64,000 nucleotides of DNA, from NCBI RefSeq assembly GCF_024707525.1, contig NZ_CP062231.1, positions 4,030,001-4,094,000 on the forward strand. Reading direction: 5' to 3'. Below, piece after piece: positions 34,303 to 42,910 of the stretch. The DNA comes from Rhizobium sp. TH2 (GTDB lineage Bacteria; Pseudomonadota; Alphaproteobacteria; Rhizobiales; Rhizobiaceae). How positions within the stretch are numbered: position 1 is the stretch's first letter; every line of letters starts with the position of its first letter. The notes under the pieces were generated by a model. That model saw nothing but the letters and a program-made list of their open reading frames with translations, had not been told where the DNA came from and did not search any database. The translations under genes and the position numbers were made by a program.

Positions 34303-34572
34303 ATGACGGAGCGACGTCAAAACCATTTCGACGAGCGGATGACCATTCGCGGCGACCTCGCGCCTGCGTCCTTCGTGCCGTGGATCAACCGCCATGCCGC
34401 CAAGCTCGGCCTTGTGCAGAAGATCGCGCACACGAGTTCGGACCGCATAGAACTCGAGCTTTCCGGTTCGGTGGAACTGATCGATATGATGGAAATGGGG
34501 TGCTCGCTCGGACCTATCGAGGTCTGGGTCGAGACCATCGACCGCGCGCCGGCCGATCGGGAATCCAGCTAG
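34303..34572 (+). CDS. Acylphosphatase-like protein lacking catalytic residues
   Basis: Protein of 89 residues that aligns with acylphosphatase from the first beta strand (MTIRGDL) through AAKLGLVQKI and LELSGSVELIDMM to the conserved LGPIEVWVETI. In active acylphosphatases the loop GVGFR supplies the phosphate-binding Arg and a later Asn is catalytic; here these positions read PASFV and HTS, so neither is present. It is probably a non-catalytic ferredoxin-like-fold protein. ATG 34303, with a GAGG site, is preferred to a longer frame starting at 34165. It lies alone between two operons. Confidence 0.7.
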   Translation: MTERRQNHFDERMTIRGDLAPASFVPWINRHAAKLGLVQKIAHTSSDRIELELSGSVELIDMMEMGCSLGPIEVWVETIDRAPADRESS

Positions 34573-34589
34573 TTTTGCGTGCGCTCGCC

Positions 34590-34614
34590 ATTGATTGCAC
34601 TCGATTTAATCAAT
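34590..34614. promoter_or_regulatory. Dyad upstream of the Rieske operon
   Basis: ATTGATT (34590-34596) and AATCAAT (34608-34614) are exact inverted arms around 11 bp, in an AT-rich stretch about 115 bp before the Rieske gene. It is a candidate operator; no regulator gene is adjacent. Confidence 0.4.
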
Positions 34615-34727
34615 GTTGCAAATGCGAAATTATTATGCAAACGTCGCTGGGTCGAGCATTCCGCCATCTTCTTCCGCTGACGCCTCAAAGCTCGGCGAAT
34701 ATTGAGTAAAGTACGGAAAGTAAGGTC

Positions 34728-35378
34728 ATGCTGTCCGACAAGACGGACACCTGGGTGCCAGTCGCCCTTGCCCAGGATTTGCCGCCGGGAACTGCCATGC
34801 CGGCACGGATTCCCGCCGGTTCCATTGCCCTTTGGCGAAGCCAATCAGGGCGCGTCGCGGCATCGGCGGATCGCTGTCCTCATCGCGGCATGCGCCTTTC
34901 CCACGGTTTCGTGCGCGGCGAGCAGCTTTCATGCATCTATCACGGCTGGAGCTATTCGCAGGCCGGCAACTGCGTACGCATCCCCGCCCATCCCGGTCTC
35001 GTGCCGCCGGATACGATTCGCGCCGTGACGCACGCGACCGACGAGGCAGGCGGGATTGTCTGGGTTGCCAACGGAGAGCCTCCTGCGGGGCCACCGCTGT
35101 TTGAAGGTTTCGTCCCCCTTCGTTCCCTGCTGGTCCATGCCGGACGTGCAGCACTTGCCGCCGCCGGCGCGAAGGCTGCCGAAGACGGCGTCTCCTGGGA
35201 GATGCCCGGTACGACGCCAATACGGCTGCTGCCCGTTCCTCAGGAAGACGGCGAGACGTTGATTCATGTGCTCGTGCCTGAGGGCTGCACAGCCCCGGAG
35301 CGTATCGCCGCCTCGCGGGCCGTCGAGAGCCTTCGGCGCATGGCGGAGCGGATCGAAGCGAAAGGGATCGTGTCATGA
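34728..35378 (+). CDS. Free-standing Rieske [2Fe-2S] protein
   Basis: Protein of 216 residues with an N-terminal Rieske domain in which all four cluster ligands are visible: C50 and H52 (CPHRG), C69 and H72 (CIYHGW). The first 125 residues resemble the Rieske half of a ring-hydroxylating oxygenase alpha subunit. The last 90 residues are not a non-heme iron domain, as they lack an NxxDxxHxxxxH motif. No reductase domain is fused. It overlaps the next gene, which encodes a catalytic domain with no Rieske ligands, by 4 bp. I infer that the two form one split oxygenase, with this subunit donating the electrons. It also recalls the extra Rieske domain at the N-terminus of NdmD. Confidence 0.85.
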   Translation: MLSDKTDTWVPVALAQDLPPGTAMPARIPAGSIALWRSQSGRVAASADRCPHRGMRLSHGFVRGEQLSCIYHGWSYSQAGNCVRIPAHPGLVPPDTIRAVTHATDEAGGIVWVANGEPPAGPPLFEGFVPLRSLLVHAGRAALAAAGAKAAEDGVSWEMPGTTPIRLLPVPQEDGETLIHVLVPEGCTAPERIAASRAVESLRRMAERIEAKGIVS

Positions 35379-36220
35379 CCGAGGGTGCAATGCGCGACGA
35401 ATGGTATCCCGTCGGGATTTTCGCCCAACTCGATAGCGAGGGTCGCGAGACAGCCTTGATGGGCGAGCCGATCAAGGTTGCGCTCGATGCCGATGGCACC
35501 GCGCGTGTGACGGGCAGCAACGGGCGCACCCTGCCCGTCTGCGTGCGCTATGGCCATGTCTGGTCCTCGCTTGGTGAACCGAAGAAGCCGCTGTTTCCGA
35601 TTCCCGAGGCAGACCAGCCCGGCCGCCGTTTTGTCGATGTCGGCGTGGTGCGCGTGCGCTGCTCGCCGCTGCGCGCCGTCGAGAATTTCCTCGACATAGC
35701 GCACTTCCCCTTCGTTCATACCGACATCCTCGGCGCCGAGCCGCATACGGAAGTCCAGAACTACAAGGTCGAAATCCGCGAGGAGGAAGACGAAGTCTGG
35801 GCAACCCAGGTGAAATTCTACCAGCCACAGGCCGCGAAATCGGCTGCTGGCGGGATCACGACCGAATACATGTACCGCGTGCCGGCCCCGACCTGCTCGG
35901 TCCTCTACAAGACCTGTCCGCCGCGCCCCAGCGAATGGGATGTCATCACCCTCTTCGTCCAGCCGCTCGCCGAGGATCTGTGTGACGTCTGGCCGTGGAT
36001 GGCGCTCTTCGACGATGAGACCTCGCTGACCGACCTCATCCATTTCCAGCAGACGATTTTCCTGCAGGATCGCTCGATCTTGGAGAACCAGATTCCGCGT
36101 CTGCTGCCGCTCGACCCCGGCATGGAGATCCCGACACGCGCGGACCTGACTTCGGTCGCCTATCGCCGCTGGCTGAAACGCCACAATTTCACCTATGGTG
36201 CGCAGCTGGTGGCGGCATGA
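35375..36220 (+). CDS. Rieske-oxygenase catalytic subunit without a Rieske cluster (NdmC-like)
   Basis: Protein of 281 residues. The mononuclear iron site is visible as N104-D107-H110-H115 (VENFLDIAHFPFVH) with D232 (FLQDRSILENQ) as probable third ligand, and the C-terminal half is the usual oxygenase catalytic fold. The N-terminal 90 residues keep the outline of a Rieske domain (RDEWYPVG, RYGHVWSSLG) but the CxH and CxxH ligand loops are gone. It therefore depends on an external Rieske donor, presumably the protein encoded just upstream. NdmC, the N7-demethylase of caffeine degradation, has this architecture. The next gene encodes a GST-like protein, as in NdmE. Confidence 0.82.
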   Translation: MTEGAMRDEWYPVGIFAQLDSEGRETALMGEPIKVALDADGTARVTGSNGRTLPVCVRYGHVWSSLGEPKKPLFPIPEADQPGRRFVDVGVVRVRCSPLRAVENFLDIAHFPFVHTDILGAEPHTEVQNYKVEIREEEDEVWATQVKFYQPQAAKSAAGGITTEYMYRVPAPTCSVLYKTCPPRPSEWDVITLFVQPLAEDLCDVWPWMALFDDETSLTDLIHFQQTIFLQDRSILENQIPRLLPLDPGMEIPTRADLTSVAYRRWLKRHNFTYGAQLVAA

Positions 36221-36876
36221 AGCTCTACAACTACATCCTCTCGCCGAGTTGCTACAAGGTGCGCCTGATGGCGGCGCTCGTAGGCGCGAAGCTCGATCTC
36301 CATCCGGTGGATTTCCATCCAGGTGCCGAGCATCGCGGCCCCGAACTTCTGGCGCTCAATCCGGGCGGCTCCATTCCGATTCTTGAAGACGGCGACCTGA
36401 TCCTCACCGAATCCTCCGCCATGCTCGCCTATCTCGTTGCGAAAGCAGCACCCGCGTGGCTCGGCAGCGGCGGGGCGGAGGAGACAGCCCGCATCCAGCA
36501 ATGGCTCTCCTTCTCGCACCGGCTGACCGCCAATCTCGGCGGCGCGCGCCTGCATGAAATGCTGCTGCGCCCCGGCGATATCGCAGCACTTCAGGCCAAT
36601 GGCATAGCGGCGCTGCGTGAACTGGAAGCCGGCCTCTTCGAACAGAAAATGCGCGGCATGCGGTTTCTCGCGTCCGACCAGCCGACGATCGCCGACATCG
36701 CCTGCTTCCCCTATGTTGCGCTGGCACCCGACGGCGGTGTTTCCCTCGACCCGTATCCAACCATCCGGCTCTGGTCGCGCGCACTCCGCAGCCTCGACGG
36801 CTTCATCGAAATGCCCGGCATCCACCGGCTGCATGAGTTGAAGCCCGAACCGCAACTCGAACCGGGCGAGGCCTGA
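36217..36876 (+). CDS. Glutathione S-transferase-like protein (NdmE-like context)
   Basis: Protein of 219 residues with a thioredoxin-like GST N-domain (MKLYNYILSPSCYKVRLM, GGSIPILEDGD, ESSAMLAYL) and an all-helical C-domain containing TIADIACFPYV. The ESSA motif binds the glutathione gamma-glutamyl group, so glutathione binding is likely. It overlaps the oxygenase gene by 4 bp. In the caffeine system, NdmE is a GST-like subunit needed for the NdmC/NdmD complex; here it may do the same, or act as an ordinary GST. It is followed after 1 bp by the amidohydrolase gene. Confidence 0.85.
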   Translation: MKLYNYILSPSCYKVRLMAALVGAKLDLHPVDFHPGAEHRGPELLALNPGGSIPILEDGDLILTESSAMLAYLVAKAAPAWLGSGGAEETARIQQWLSFSHRLTANLGGARLHEMLLRPGDIAALQANGIAALRELEAGLFEQKMRGMRFLASDQPTIADIACFPYVALAPDGGVSLDPYPTIRLWSRALRSLDGFIEMPGIHRLHELKPEPQLEPGEA

Positions 36877-36877
36877 G

Positions 36878-38257
36878 ATGGCGGGCTATCTCCTGAAAAA
36901 CTGCGCAGCGGCTATTGTCGATGAGGGCAAGGGTCTCACCGTCAAGCGTAATGTCGATGTGCTGACCAACGGTCCGGCGATAACAGCGATTGGCGAAGGG
37001 CTGCATCGAAGCGAGTTGCCACCGGGCACGACCGTACAGGATGCCGATGGCTGGTTCGTCTATCCCGGCCTCGTCAACACGCACCACCACTTTTTCCAAT
37101 GCTTCGTGCGCAACCGTGCCGAGCTCGACTGGACCAAGCTCTCGGTCATCGAATGGCTCGACCGCATCTATCCGATCTTCTCCCGGCTCAACGAGGATTG
37201 TTTCTACCATTCCTCGGTTACCGCCATGGCCGAACTGATCAAGCACGGCTGCACGACGGCTTTCGACCACCAGTATAATTTTCCGCGCCATGCCGGAAAG
37301 CGCCTGATCGACCGGCAATTCGAGGCCGCCGAACTCCTCGGCATGCGTTTCCATGCCGGCCGCGGCGGCAATACGCTGCCGAAGTCCGAGGGCTCGACCA
37401 TTCCGGACGAGATGCTGGAGACGACCGACGAATTCATTGCCGACTGTGCCCGCCTCATCGACACCTATCACGACACCAGCCCCTTCAGCATGCGGCAGGT
37501 CGTGGTCGCCCCCTGCCAGCCGGTCAATTGCTACCGCGAGACCTTCGTGGAATCGGTTTCGCTGGCGCGCGATCGCGGCGTCATGATGCACACCCATGTC
37601 GGCGAGGGCGAAAGCCCGGTGATCCAGGCCCGCCACGGCATGCGCACGGTGGATTATCTCGAGGAGATCGGCTTTGCCGGCCCCGACGCTTTCTACGCCC
37701 ATTGCTGGGAACTGACGCACGACGAGCTTCGCACCATGGCGAAGAGCGGCACCGGCGTTTCGCATTGCCCGGAGCCGGTTTACCTGGTGGGCGCCGAGGT
37801 GACGGATATTCCCGCCATGTCCGCCTTCGGCCTGCGCGTCGGCCTAGGCTGCGATGGCGCTGCCTCGAACGACAATTCCAACCTCATTCATTGCATCCAT
37901 TCCGGCTACATGCTGCAGTGCCTGGTGGCCCCGACGCGCGCCCATCCGGTACCTCCGCCAGCCGATTTCCTCGGCTATGCGACGACTGGCGGGGCCGCCT
38001 TGCTCGGCCGCAAGGACATCGGGCGGCTGGCGCCCGGCATGGCCGCCGATCTCTTCGCGATCGACACGCGCCGCATGGATTATGTCGGCACGCGCCATGA
38101 TCCGCTCAGCCTGATCGCCAAGGTCGGCATCGGCATGGCGACCGACATGACCATGATCAACGGCCGCATCGTCTGGGAGAAGGGTGCGTTCGTTGGTCTG
38201 GACGAGGCCAGGCTTGCCGCGGACGCTGAAGCCGCACTTGCCACTGTGGAATTCTAG
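36878..38257 (+). CDS. Amidohydrolase, 8-oxoguanine deaminase / chlorohydrolase type
   Basis: Cytoplasmic TIM-barrel hydrolase of 459 residues in the COG0402 amidohydrolase group. Zn ligands and catalytic residues are visible: the first HxH in NTHHHFFQ, a His in MMHTHVGEGE with the group's catalytic Glu, a third His in FYAHCWEL, and the final Asp in VGLGCDGAASNDNSN. This pattern (HTHxGEGE, GxDGxASND) is typical of 8-oxoguanine deaminases and related s-triazine or pterin deaminases. It probably deaminates a purine-like heterocycle made or imported by this operon. Exact substrate unknown. Confidence 0.85.
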   Translation: MAGYLLKNCAAAIVDEGKGLTVKRNVDVLTNGPAITAIGEGLHRSELPPGTTVQDADGWFVYPGLVNTHHHFFQCFVRNRAELDWTKLSVIEWLDRIYPIFSRLNEDCFYHSSVTAMAELIKHGCTTAFDHQYNFPRHAGKRLIDRQFEAAELLGMRFHAGRGGNTLPKSEGSTIPDEMLETTDEFIADCARLIDTYHDTSPFSMRQVVVAPCQPVNCYRETFVESVSLARDRGVMMHTHVGEGESPVIQARHGMRTVDYLEEIGFAGPDAFYAHCWELTHDELRTMAKSGTGVSHCPEPVYLVGAEVTDIPAMSAFGLRVGLGCDGAASNDNSNLIHCIHSGYMLQCLVAPTRAHPVPPPADFLGYATTGGAALLGRKDIGRLAPGMAADLFAIDTRRMDYVGTRHDPLSLIAKVGIGMATDMTMINGRIVWEKGAFVGLDEARLAADAEAALATVEF

Positions 38258-38280
38258 AAACTCAAAACAGGGGAACTGAC

Positions 38281-39378
38281 ATGCTCAACATAACTCGCAG
38301 AACATTGATGAAAGGCCTGGCTGCAACCGGTCTCGCCAGCGCGTTTGGCGGCAAGGCCGCCTTCGCGGCCGACGAACCGCTCGGCATCACGCTCGTGGTT
38401 CCATCGCCGATCGGCGATGTCGGCTGGGGCCATGCGCTCGCCGCCGGCCTCGAACCGATCAAGGCCGCCTATGGCGACAAGGTCAAGGTCACCATTCTCG
38501 AAAACATCGCCGAGGGCCCGGATGCCGACCGCATCATGACCAAGACCGTTGCCGACGGGAACAAGTTCCTGATCGCCGGCTCGTTCGGTTACCAGAACGG
38601 CGCGCTGCAGATCGCCCGCCGCGACCCGAGCGTGACCGTGCTGCATGCCTCCGGCTTCCAGGTCGCGCCGAACTTCTCGCCCTTCGCGGCGCAATATTCC
38701 CAGGGCACCTATCTCCTGGGCATGGCTGCTGCGGCCCTGTCGAAAACCGGCAAGCTCGGCTCAGTCTCGGCCTTCGCCATTCCGGAACTCATCACGTCGA
38801 TCAATGCTTTCGCGCTCGGCGCGCAGGCTGTGAGGCCCGATATCGAAGTGTCGGTCGTCTGGGTGAATTCCTGGTTCGACCCGGCCAAGGAACAAGAGGC
38901 CGCCAAGGCCCTGATGGCGCAGAATTGCGATGTGATATTCTCCAATGCGCAGGATACGCCGTCCGTCATCTCGGCTTGCGAAGAGGCTGGCGTCTATGCC
39001 TTCAACCTCAATTCCTCGATGAAGAAATACGCGCCGAAGACCTATCTCGGCTGCGTCGCGACTGATTGGTCGCCATTCTTCAAGGCGTCCGTTGACGCCC
39101 ATCTCGCCGGAACATTCAAGGGCGCCAACGCCTTCCTCGGCGTCGGCGACAAGGTGGTCGAAGTCGTCGATTGGAACCCCGACATTCCGGCAGACACGAT
39201 GGCGAAGATCAAGGAAACTGAAGCCAAGATCGCCGCCGGCAGCTTCTCCCCGTTCACCGGCCCGATCACCAAGGCGGACGGTAGCGAAGGTGTCGCGAGC
39301 GGTGTCACGATGACCGATCCGGAGGTCATCGCGATGAACTGGCACGTCAAGGGCGTCACCACCCCACTGCCGCAATAA
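38281..39378 (+). CDS. BMP-family ABC transporter substrate-binding protein
   Basis: Periplasmic binding protein of 365 residues with a twin-arginine-like signal (TRRTLMKGLAATGLAS, cleavage near AFA). The mature region belongs to the BMP/PnrA (Med/TmpC) family: GDVGWGHALAAGLE, FGYQNGALQIARRDPSV and FSNAQDTPSV. Known members bind nucleosides or purines, and rhizobial examples sit in purine-degradation clusters. It works with the ATPase and two permeases encoded directly downstream. Confidence 0.92.
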   Translation: MLNITRRTLMKGLAATGLASAFGGKAAFAADEPLGITLVVPSPIGDVGWGHALAAGLEPIKAAYGDKVKVTILENIAEGPDADRIMTKTVADGNKFLIAGSFGYQNGALQIARRDPSVTVLHASGFQVAPNFSPFAAQYSQGTYLLGMAAAALSKTGKLGSVSAFAIPELITSINAFALGAQAVRPDIEVSVVWVNSWFDPAKEQEAAKALMAQNCDVIFSNAQDTPSVISACEEAGVYAFNLNSSMKKYAPKTYLGCVATDWSPFFKASVDAHLAGTFKGANAFLGVGDKVVEVVDWNPDIPADTMAKIKETEAKIAAGSFSPFTGPITKADGSEGVASGVTMTDPEVIAMNWHVKGVTTPLPQ

Positions 39379-39381
39379 ACG

Positions 39382-40905
39382 ATGACCCCGGCCCTTCTGT
39401 CGCTCCGCGGCATTTCAAAGAGCTACGGTCAGATCCGCGCCAACCAGGTTATCGATCTGGACGTGGCTCCGCGATCGATCCATGCGATCCTCGGAGAGAA
39501 CGGGGCGGGGAAATCGACCCTGATGAAACTCATCTATGGCGTCGAGCAACCGGACGACGGCACTGTCGTCTGGAATGGAGAACCCTTGAGCCTTGCCTCG
39601 CCCGCCGAGGCACGGCGCAGGGGCATCGGCATGGTCTTCCAGCATTTCTCGCTGTTCGAAACGCTGACGGTCGTCGAGAACATTCAACTCGTGGTCTCGG
39701 GCAGCAAGCCCGAACTGACGAAGCGCATCCGCACCCTCGGCCAGGATTTCGGCCTCGAAGTCGATCCGCTGGCCGAGGTGCATGCGCTCTCGGTCGGCGA
39801 GCGGCAGCGGGTGGAGATCATCCGCTGCCTGATGACCGACCCGAAGCTGCTCATCCTCGACGAGCCGACCTCGGTTCTGCCACCCCAAGCAGTGGAGAAG
39901 CTGTTCGATACGCTCAGGCGACTGCGTGATCGCGGCGTTTCTATACTCTTCATCTCACATAAGCTGGAGGAAATCCGCGCGATCTGCGACCATGCGACCA
40001 TCCTGCGCGGCGGCAAGGTTACCGGCAATGTCGATCCGCGCGACCATGACGCACACGACCTCGCCCGCATGATGATCGGCCGTGACATGCCGGAGGTAAT
40101 GCCGGCGCTTGCCATGCCCGAGGGCGAAAAGCGGCTCGAAATCATTGGTATGGACTACACGCCGGATGACCCCTTCGCCACGCCACTCGCGGGCATCAGC
40201 CTCACGGTGCGCGCTGGTGAGATCCTCGGCATTGCCGGAATATCGGGCAACGGGCAGACCGAGCTTGCCGCACTCATATCGGGCGAGACGAAATTGCCTA
40301 GGGGTGAGCGCGACCGGATTTTCATGATGGGCAGCGACGTCGGCAGGCTCGACGCGGCCAGCCGCAGGACGCTTGGCTTCGCCTTCGTGCCGGAAGACCG
40401 GCTCGGCCGCGGCGCGGTCCCTGAAATGTCACTGGTCCTCAACGCCGTGCTGACCGCCCATCCGTTCGATCTGGTGAAAAACGGCCTGATCGACAGCACC
40501 CGGGCGACGGCGTTCGCCAATGAATGCATCCGCCAATACGACGTCCGTACTTCCGGACCGGCTGCCGAGGCGGGCTCGCTGTCGGGCGGCAACCTGCAGA
40601 AATTCATCGTTGGCCGCGAGATCATGCTCGCGCCGAAACTGCTGTTCGTGGCGCAGCCGACTTGGGGCGTCGATATCGGCGCCGCATCCGCCATCCGCCA
40701 GCGGCTCATCGCGCTCCGCAACGCGGGCATGGCAATCCTGGTTATTTCGGAGGAACTCGAGGAGCTTTTCGAACTCTGCGATTTCATCCAGGTCCTGCAT
40801 CACGGGACCCTCAGTCTACCACTGGTCACGCGCGACACGCGCCCTGAGGAGATCGGTCGGTACATGATCGGAGCGCATTCGTCGCAAGAGAAGGTCCCCG
40901 CATGA
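39382..40905 (+). CDS. BMP-type ABC transporter ATP-binding protein (two NBDs, NupA/YufO-like)
   Basis: ATPase of 507 residues with two tandem NBDs. The first has Walker A GENGAGKST, signature LSVGERQRVEII and Walker B LLILDEPTSVL. The second has a degenerate Walker A (GISGNGQTE), an LSGGNLQKF signature and FVAQPTWGVDIGA in place of a canonical Walker B, as is normal for this class. It starts 3 bp after the binding-protein stop and overlaps the first permease by 4 bp. Confidence 0.92.
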   Translation: MTPALLSLRGISKSYGQIRANQVIDLDVAPRSIHAILGENGAGKSTLMKLIYGVEQPDDGTVVWNGEPLSLASPAEARRRGIGMVFQHFSLFETLTVVENIQLVVSGSKPELTKRIRTLGQDFGLEVDPLAEVHALSVGERQRVEIIRCLMTDPKLLILDEPTSVLPPQAVEKLFDTLRRLRDRGVSILFISHKLEEIRAICDHATILRGGKVTGNVDPRDHDAHDLARMMIGRDMPEVMPALAMPEGEKRLEIIGMDYTPDDPFATPLAGISLTVRAGEILGIAGISGNGQTELAALISGETKLPRGERDRIFMMGSDVGRLDAASRRTLGFAFVPEDRLGRGAVPEMSLVLNAVLTAHPFDLVKNGLIDSTRATAFANECIRQYDVRTSGPAAEAGSLSGGNLQKFIVGREIMLAPKLLFVAQPTWGVDIGAASAIRQRLIALRNAGMAILVISEELEELFELCDFIQVLHHGTLSLPLVTRDTRPEEIGRYMIGAHSSQEKVPA

Positions 40906-42002
40906 GTATTCTGGCCGGGACATTCCTGCCGACGCTCGTTCGCCGCGAGCGTGCCTCGCTCACCGCGGCCATGCTGGCACCGATTGCGGCGCTCGGCATA
41001 GCCATCATCCTCAATTTCAGCCTTTACATGCTGATGGGCCGCGATCCGGCGGCCGTGCTCTATGCGATGCTGCTCGAACCGTTCCTGTCCTGGTCAGCGT
41101 TCTCCGAGGTACTGCTCAAGGCTGGGCCGCTTCTTCTCATCGCGCAGGGACTGGCGATCGGCTTCCGCGCCAAGGTGTTCAATATCGGCGCGGAGGGCCA
41201 GTTCATCCTCGGCGCCATCTTCGCCTCGTCGATTCCGATCTGGTTTCCGTTGGCGACGGGGCAATGGATCTGGCCGCTGATGCTGATTCTCGGCGCCATC
41301 GGGGGTGCGCTCTGGGCCTCGATCACGGCCTTCTGGCGCGTCAGGCTGAATGCCAACGAAATCCTTGTTTCCCTGATGTTGAGCCTCGTTGCGGCGCAAT
41401 TCTTGAATTACCTGCTGCTCGGCCCATGGAAGGATCCGGCCGGCTTCAATTTCCCGCAATCCGTCATGTTTCAATACGACGCGATGATCCCGACCCTGAT
41501 ATCAGGTACCCGCGTCAACGTTTCGCTGTTTATCACGCTTGCGCTCTCGCTCATGGCCTGGGTTTTCATGCAGCGAAGCTTCATGGGCTACAAACTCAAG
41601 GTCGGGGGCCTTGCGCCACGCGCGGCGGGTTACGCCGGTTTCAGCGAAGGATGTGCGATCTGGCTTTCGCTGCTGATCGGCGGCTTTGCGGCAGGGCTGG
41701 CGGGTGCGGCCGAGGTCGCGGGGCCGATCGGCCAGTTGCAGCGCTCGATCTCGACCGGCTATGGCTATGCCGCGATCATCGTCGCCTATCTCGGCGGCCT
41801 GCACCCGATCGGCATCATATTCTCAGCGCTCTTCATGGCCGTCCTCTATATCGGCGGCGACAATGCGATGGTGTCGGCAAACCTGCCGATCGCCGCCGTG
41901 CGCGTCTTCCAGGGCAGCCTGCTGCTCGCCTATCTCATCGCCGTGGCCTTCGTGCGCTATCGCCTCGAATGGCATCGTCCGCCCCACCGGAGCCAGCCAT
42001 GA
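40902..42002 (+). CDS. BMP-type ABC transporter permease 1 (NupB/YufP-like)
   Basis: Inner-membrane permease of 366 residues in the BPD_transp_2 class with about ten hydrophobic segments. Typical blocks are GFRAKVFNIGAEGQFILGAI, RLNANEILVSLMLS and ALFMAVLYIGGDNAM. It pairs with the next permease, overlapping it by 4 bp, to form the channel of the nucleoside/purine-type transporter. Confidence 0.92.
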   Translation: MSILAGTFLPTLVRRERASLTAAMLAPIAALGIAIILNFSLYMLMGRDPAAVLYAMLLEPFLSWSAFSEVLLKAGPLLLIAQGLAIGFRAKVFNIGAEGQFILGAIFASSIPIWFPLATGQWIWPLMLILGAIGGALWASITAFWRVRLNANEILVSLMLSLVAAQFLNYLLLGPWKDPAGFNFPQSVMFQYDAMIPTLISGTRVNVSLFITLALSLMAWVFMQRSFMGYKLKVGGLAPRAAGYAGFSEGCAIWLSLLIGGFAAGLAGAAEVAGPIGQLQRSISTGYGYAAIIVAYLGGLHPIGIIFSALFMAVLYIGGDNAMVSANLPIAAVRVFQGSLLLAYLIAVAFVRYRLEWHRPPHRSQP

Positions 42003-42910
42003 ACGCCATCGAGTTCATCATATCCGGCATGCTGGCGGCGGCGACGCCCTTTCTGCTCGCTGCATTGGGCGAACTGGTGGTCGAACGCGCGGGCGTTCTC
42101 AATCTCGGCGTCGAGGGCCTGATGGCTCTGGGCGCGGTGCTCGCCTTCATCGTGGTCTATCACGGCGGCGGACACACGCTGGGCTTCATCGTCGCCGGCC
42201 TTGGCGGTGCCGCCCTCTCGCTCGTCTTTGCGGTGGTGGCGCTCGGGTTCCGGGCCAATCAAGTCGCTACAGGCCTTGCGATCGGCATCCTCGGCCAAGG
42301 CCTGTCAGCCCTGTTCGGCAAGACCTACGAGAGCCTTACGATCAAGGGTCTGCCGAAACTTGCCTTTCCCGGCCTCTCGGAAATCCCTGTTATCGGCAAG
42401 CTTTTCGTCCAGGATATCGTTGTGTGGATATCCCTCGTCGCAACGCTCGCGATCTGGGCGATACTTGCCCGTACACGGGTCGGGCTCGTCGTGCGGGCGA
42501 TAGGCGAGAACCCCAAGGCCGCCCACGCGATTGGCTATCCCGTCATCGCCATCCGCGTCGCCGCGATCGCCTTCGGCGGAATGATGGCGGGCTTTGCCGG
42601 CGCCTATGCCGCAGCGGTCTATACACCGCTCTGGGCGGATGGCATGATTGCCGGGCGTGGCTGGATCGCCATCGCCCTCGTCGTCTTCGGCACATGGCTC
42701 ACCGGCCGCGTCTTCCTCGGCGCCTGCCTGTTCGGCGCCGTGTCCCTTATGAGCCTAGCCGCCCAGGCGACGGGCCTCGACGTGCCATCGCAACTGCTCT
42801 CCAGCCTACCTTATCTCGTCACGATCATAGTTCTCGGCATCATCTCGGCCGACCGTCGCTTGCTCAAACTGAACGGCGTTGCCTCGCTCGGCGAACCTTT
42901 CGAACGATAA
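41999..42910 (+). CDS. BMP-type ABC transporter permease 2 (NupC/YufQ-like)
   Basis: Inner-membrane permease of 303 residues. It opens with NAIEFIISGMLAAATPFLLA and contains ERAGVLNLGVEGLMALGAV and GRGWIAIALVVFG, typical of the second permease of BMP-linked transporters. ATG 41999 overlaps the stop of permease 1. The stop codon abuts the stop of the convergent SDR gene with no bases between them, so the two operons meet tail to tail without a visible terminator. Confidence 0.9.
   Translation: MNAIEFIISGMLAAATPFLLAALGELVVERAGVLNLGVEGLMALGAVLAFIVVYHGGGHTLGFIVAGLGGAALSLVFAVVALGFRANQVATGLAIGILGQGLSALFGKTYESLTIKGLPKLAFPGLSEIPVIGKLFVQDIVVWISLVATLAIWAILARTRVGLVVRAIGENPKAAHAIGYPVIAIRVAAIAFGGMMAGFAGAYAAAVYTPLWADGMIAGRGWIAIALVVFGTWLTGRVFLGACLFGAVSLMSLAAQATGLDVPSQLLSSLPYLVTIIVLGIISADRRLLKLNGVASLGEPFER

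Noticed and set aside
34303..34572. Active acylphosphatase
   Set aside because: The Arg of the phosphate-binding loop and the catalytic Asn are absent, so it is described as acylphosphatase-like only.
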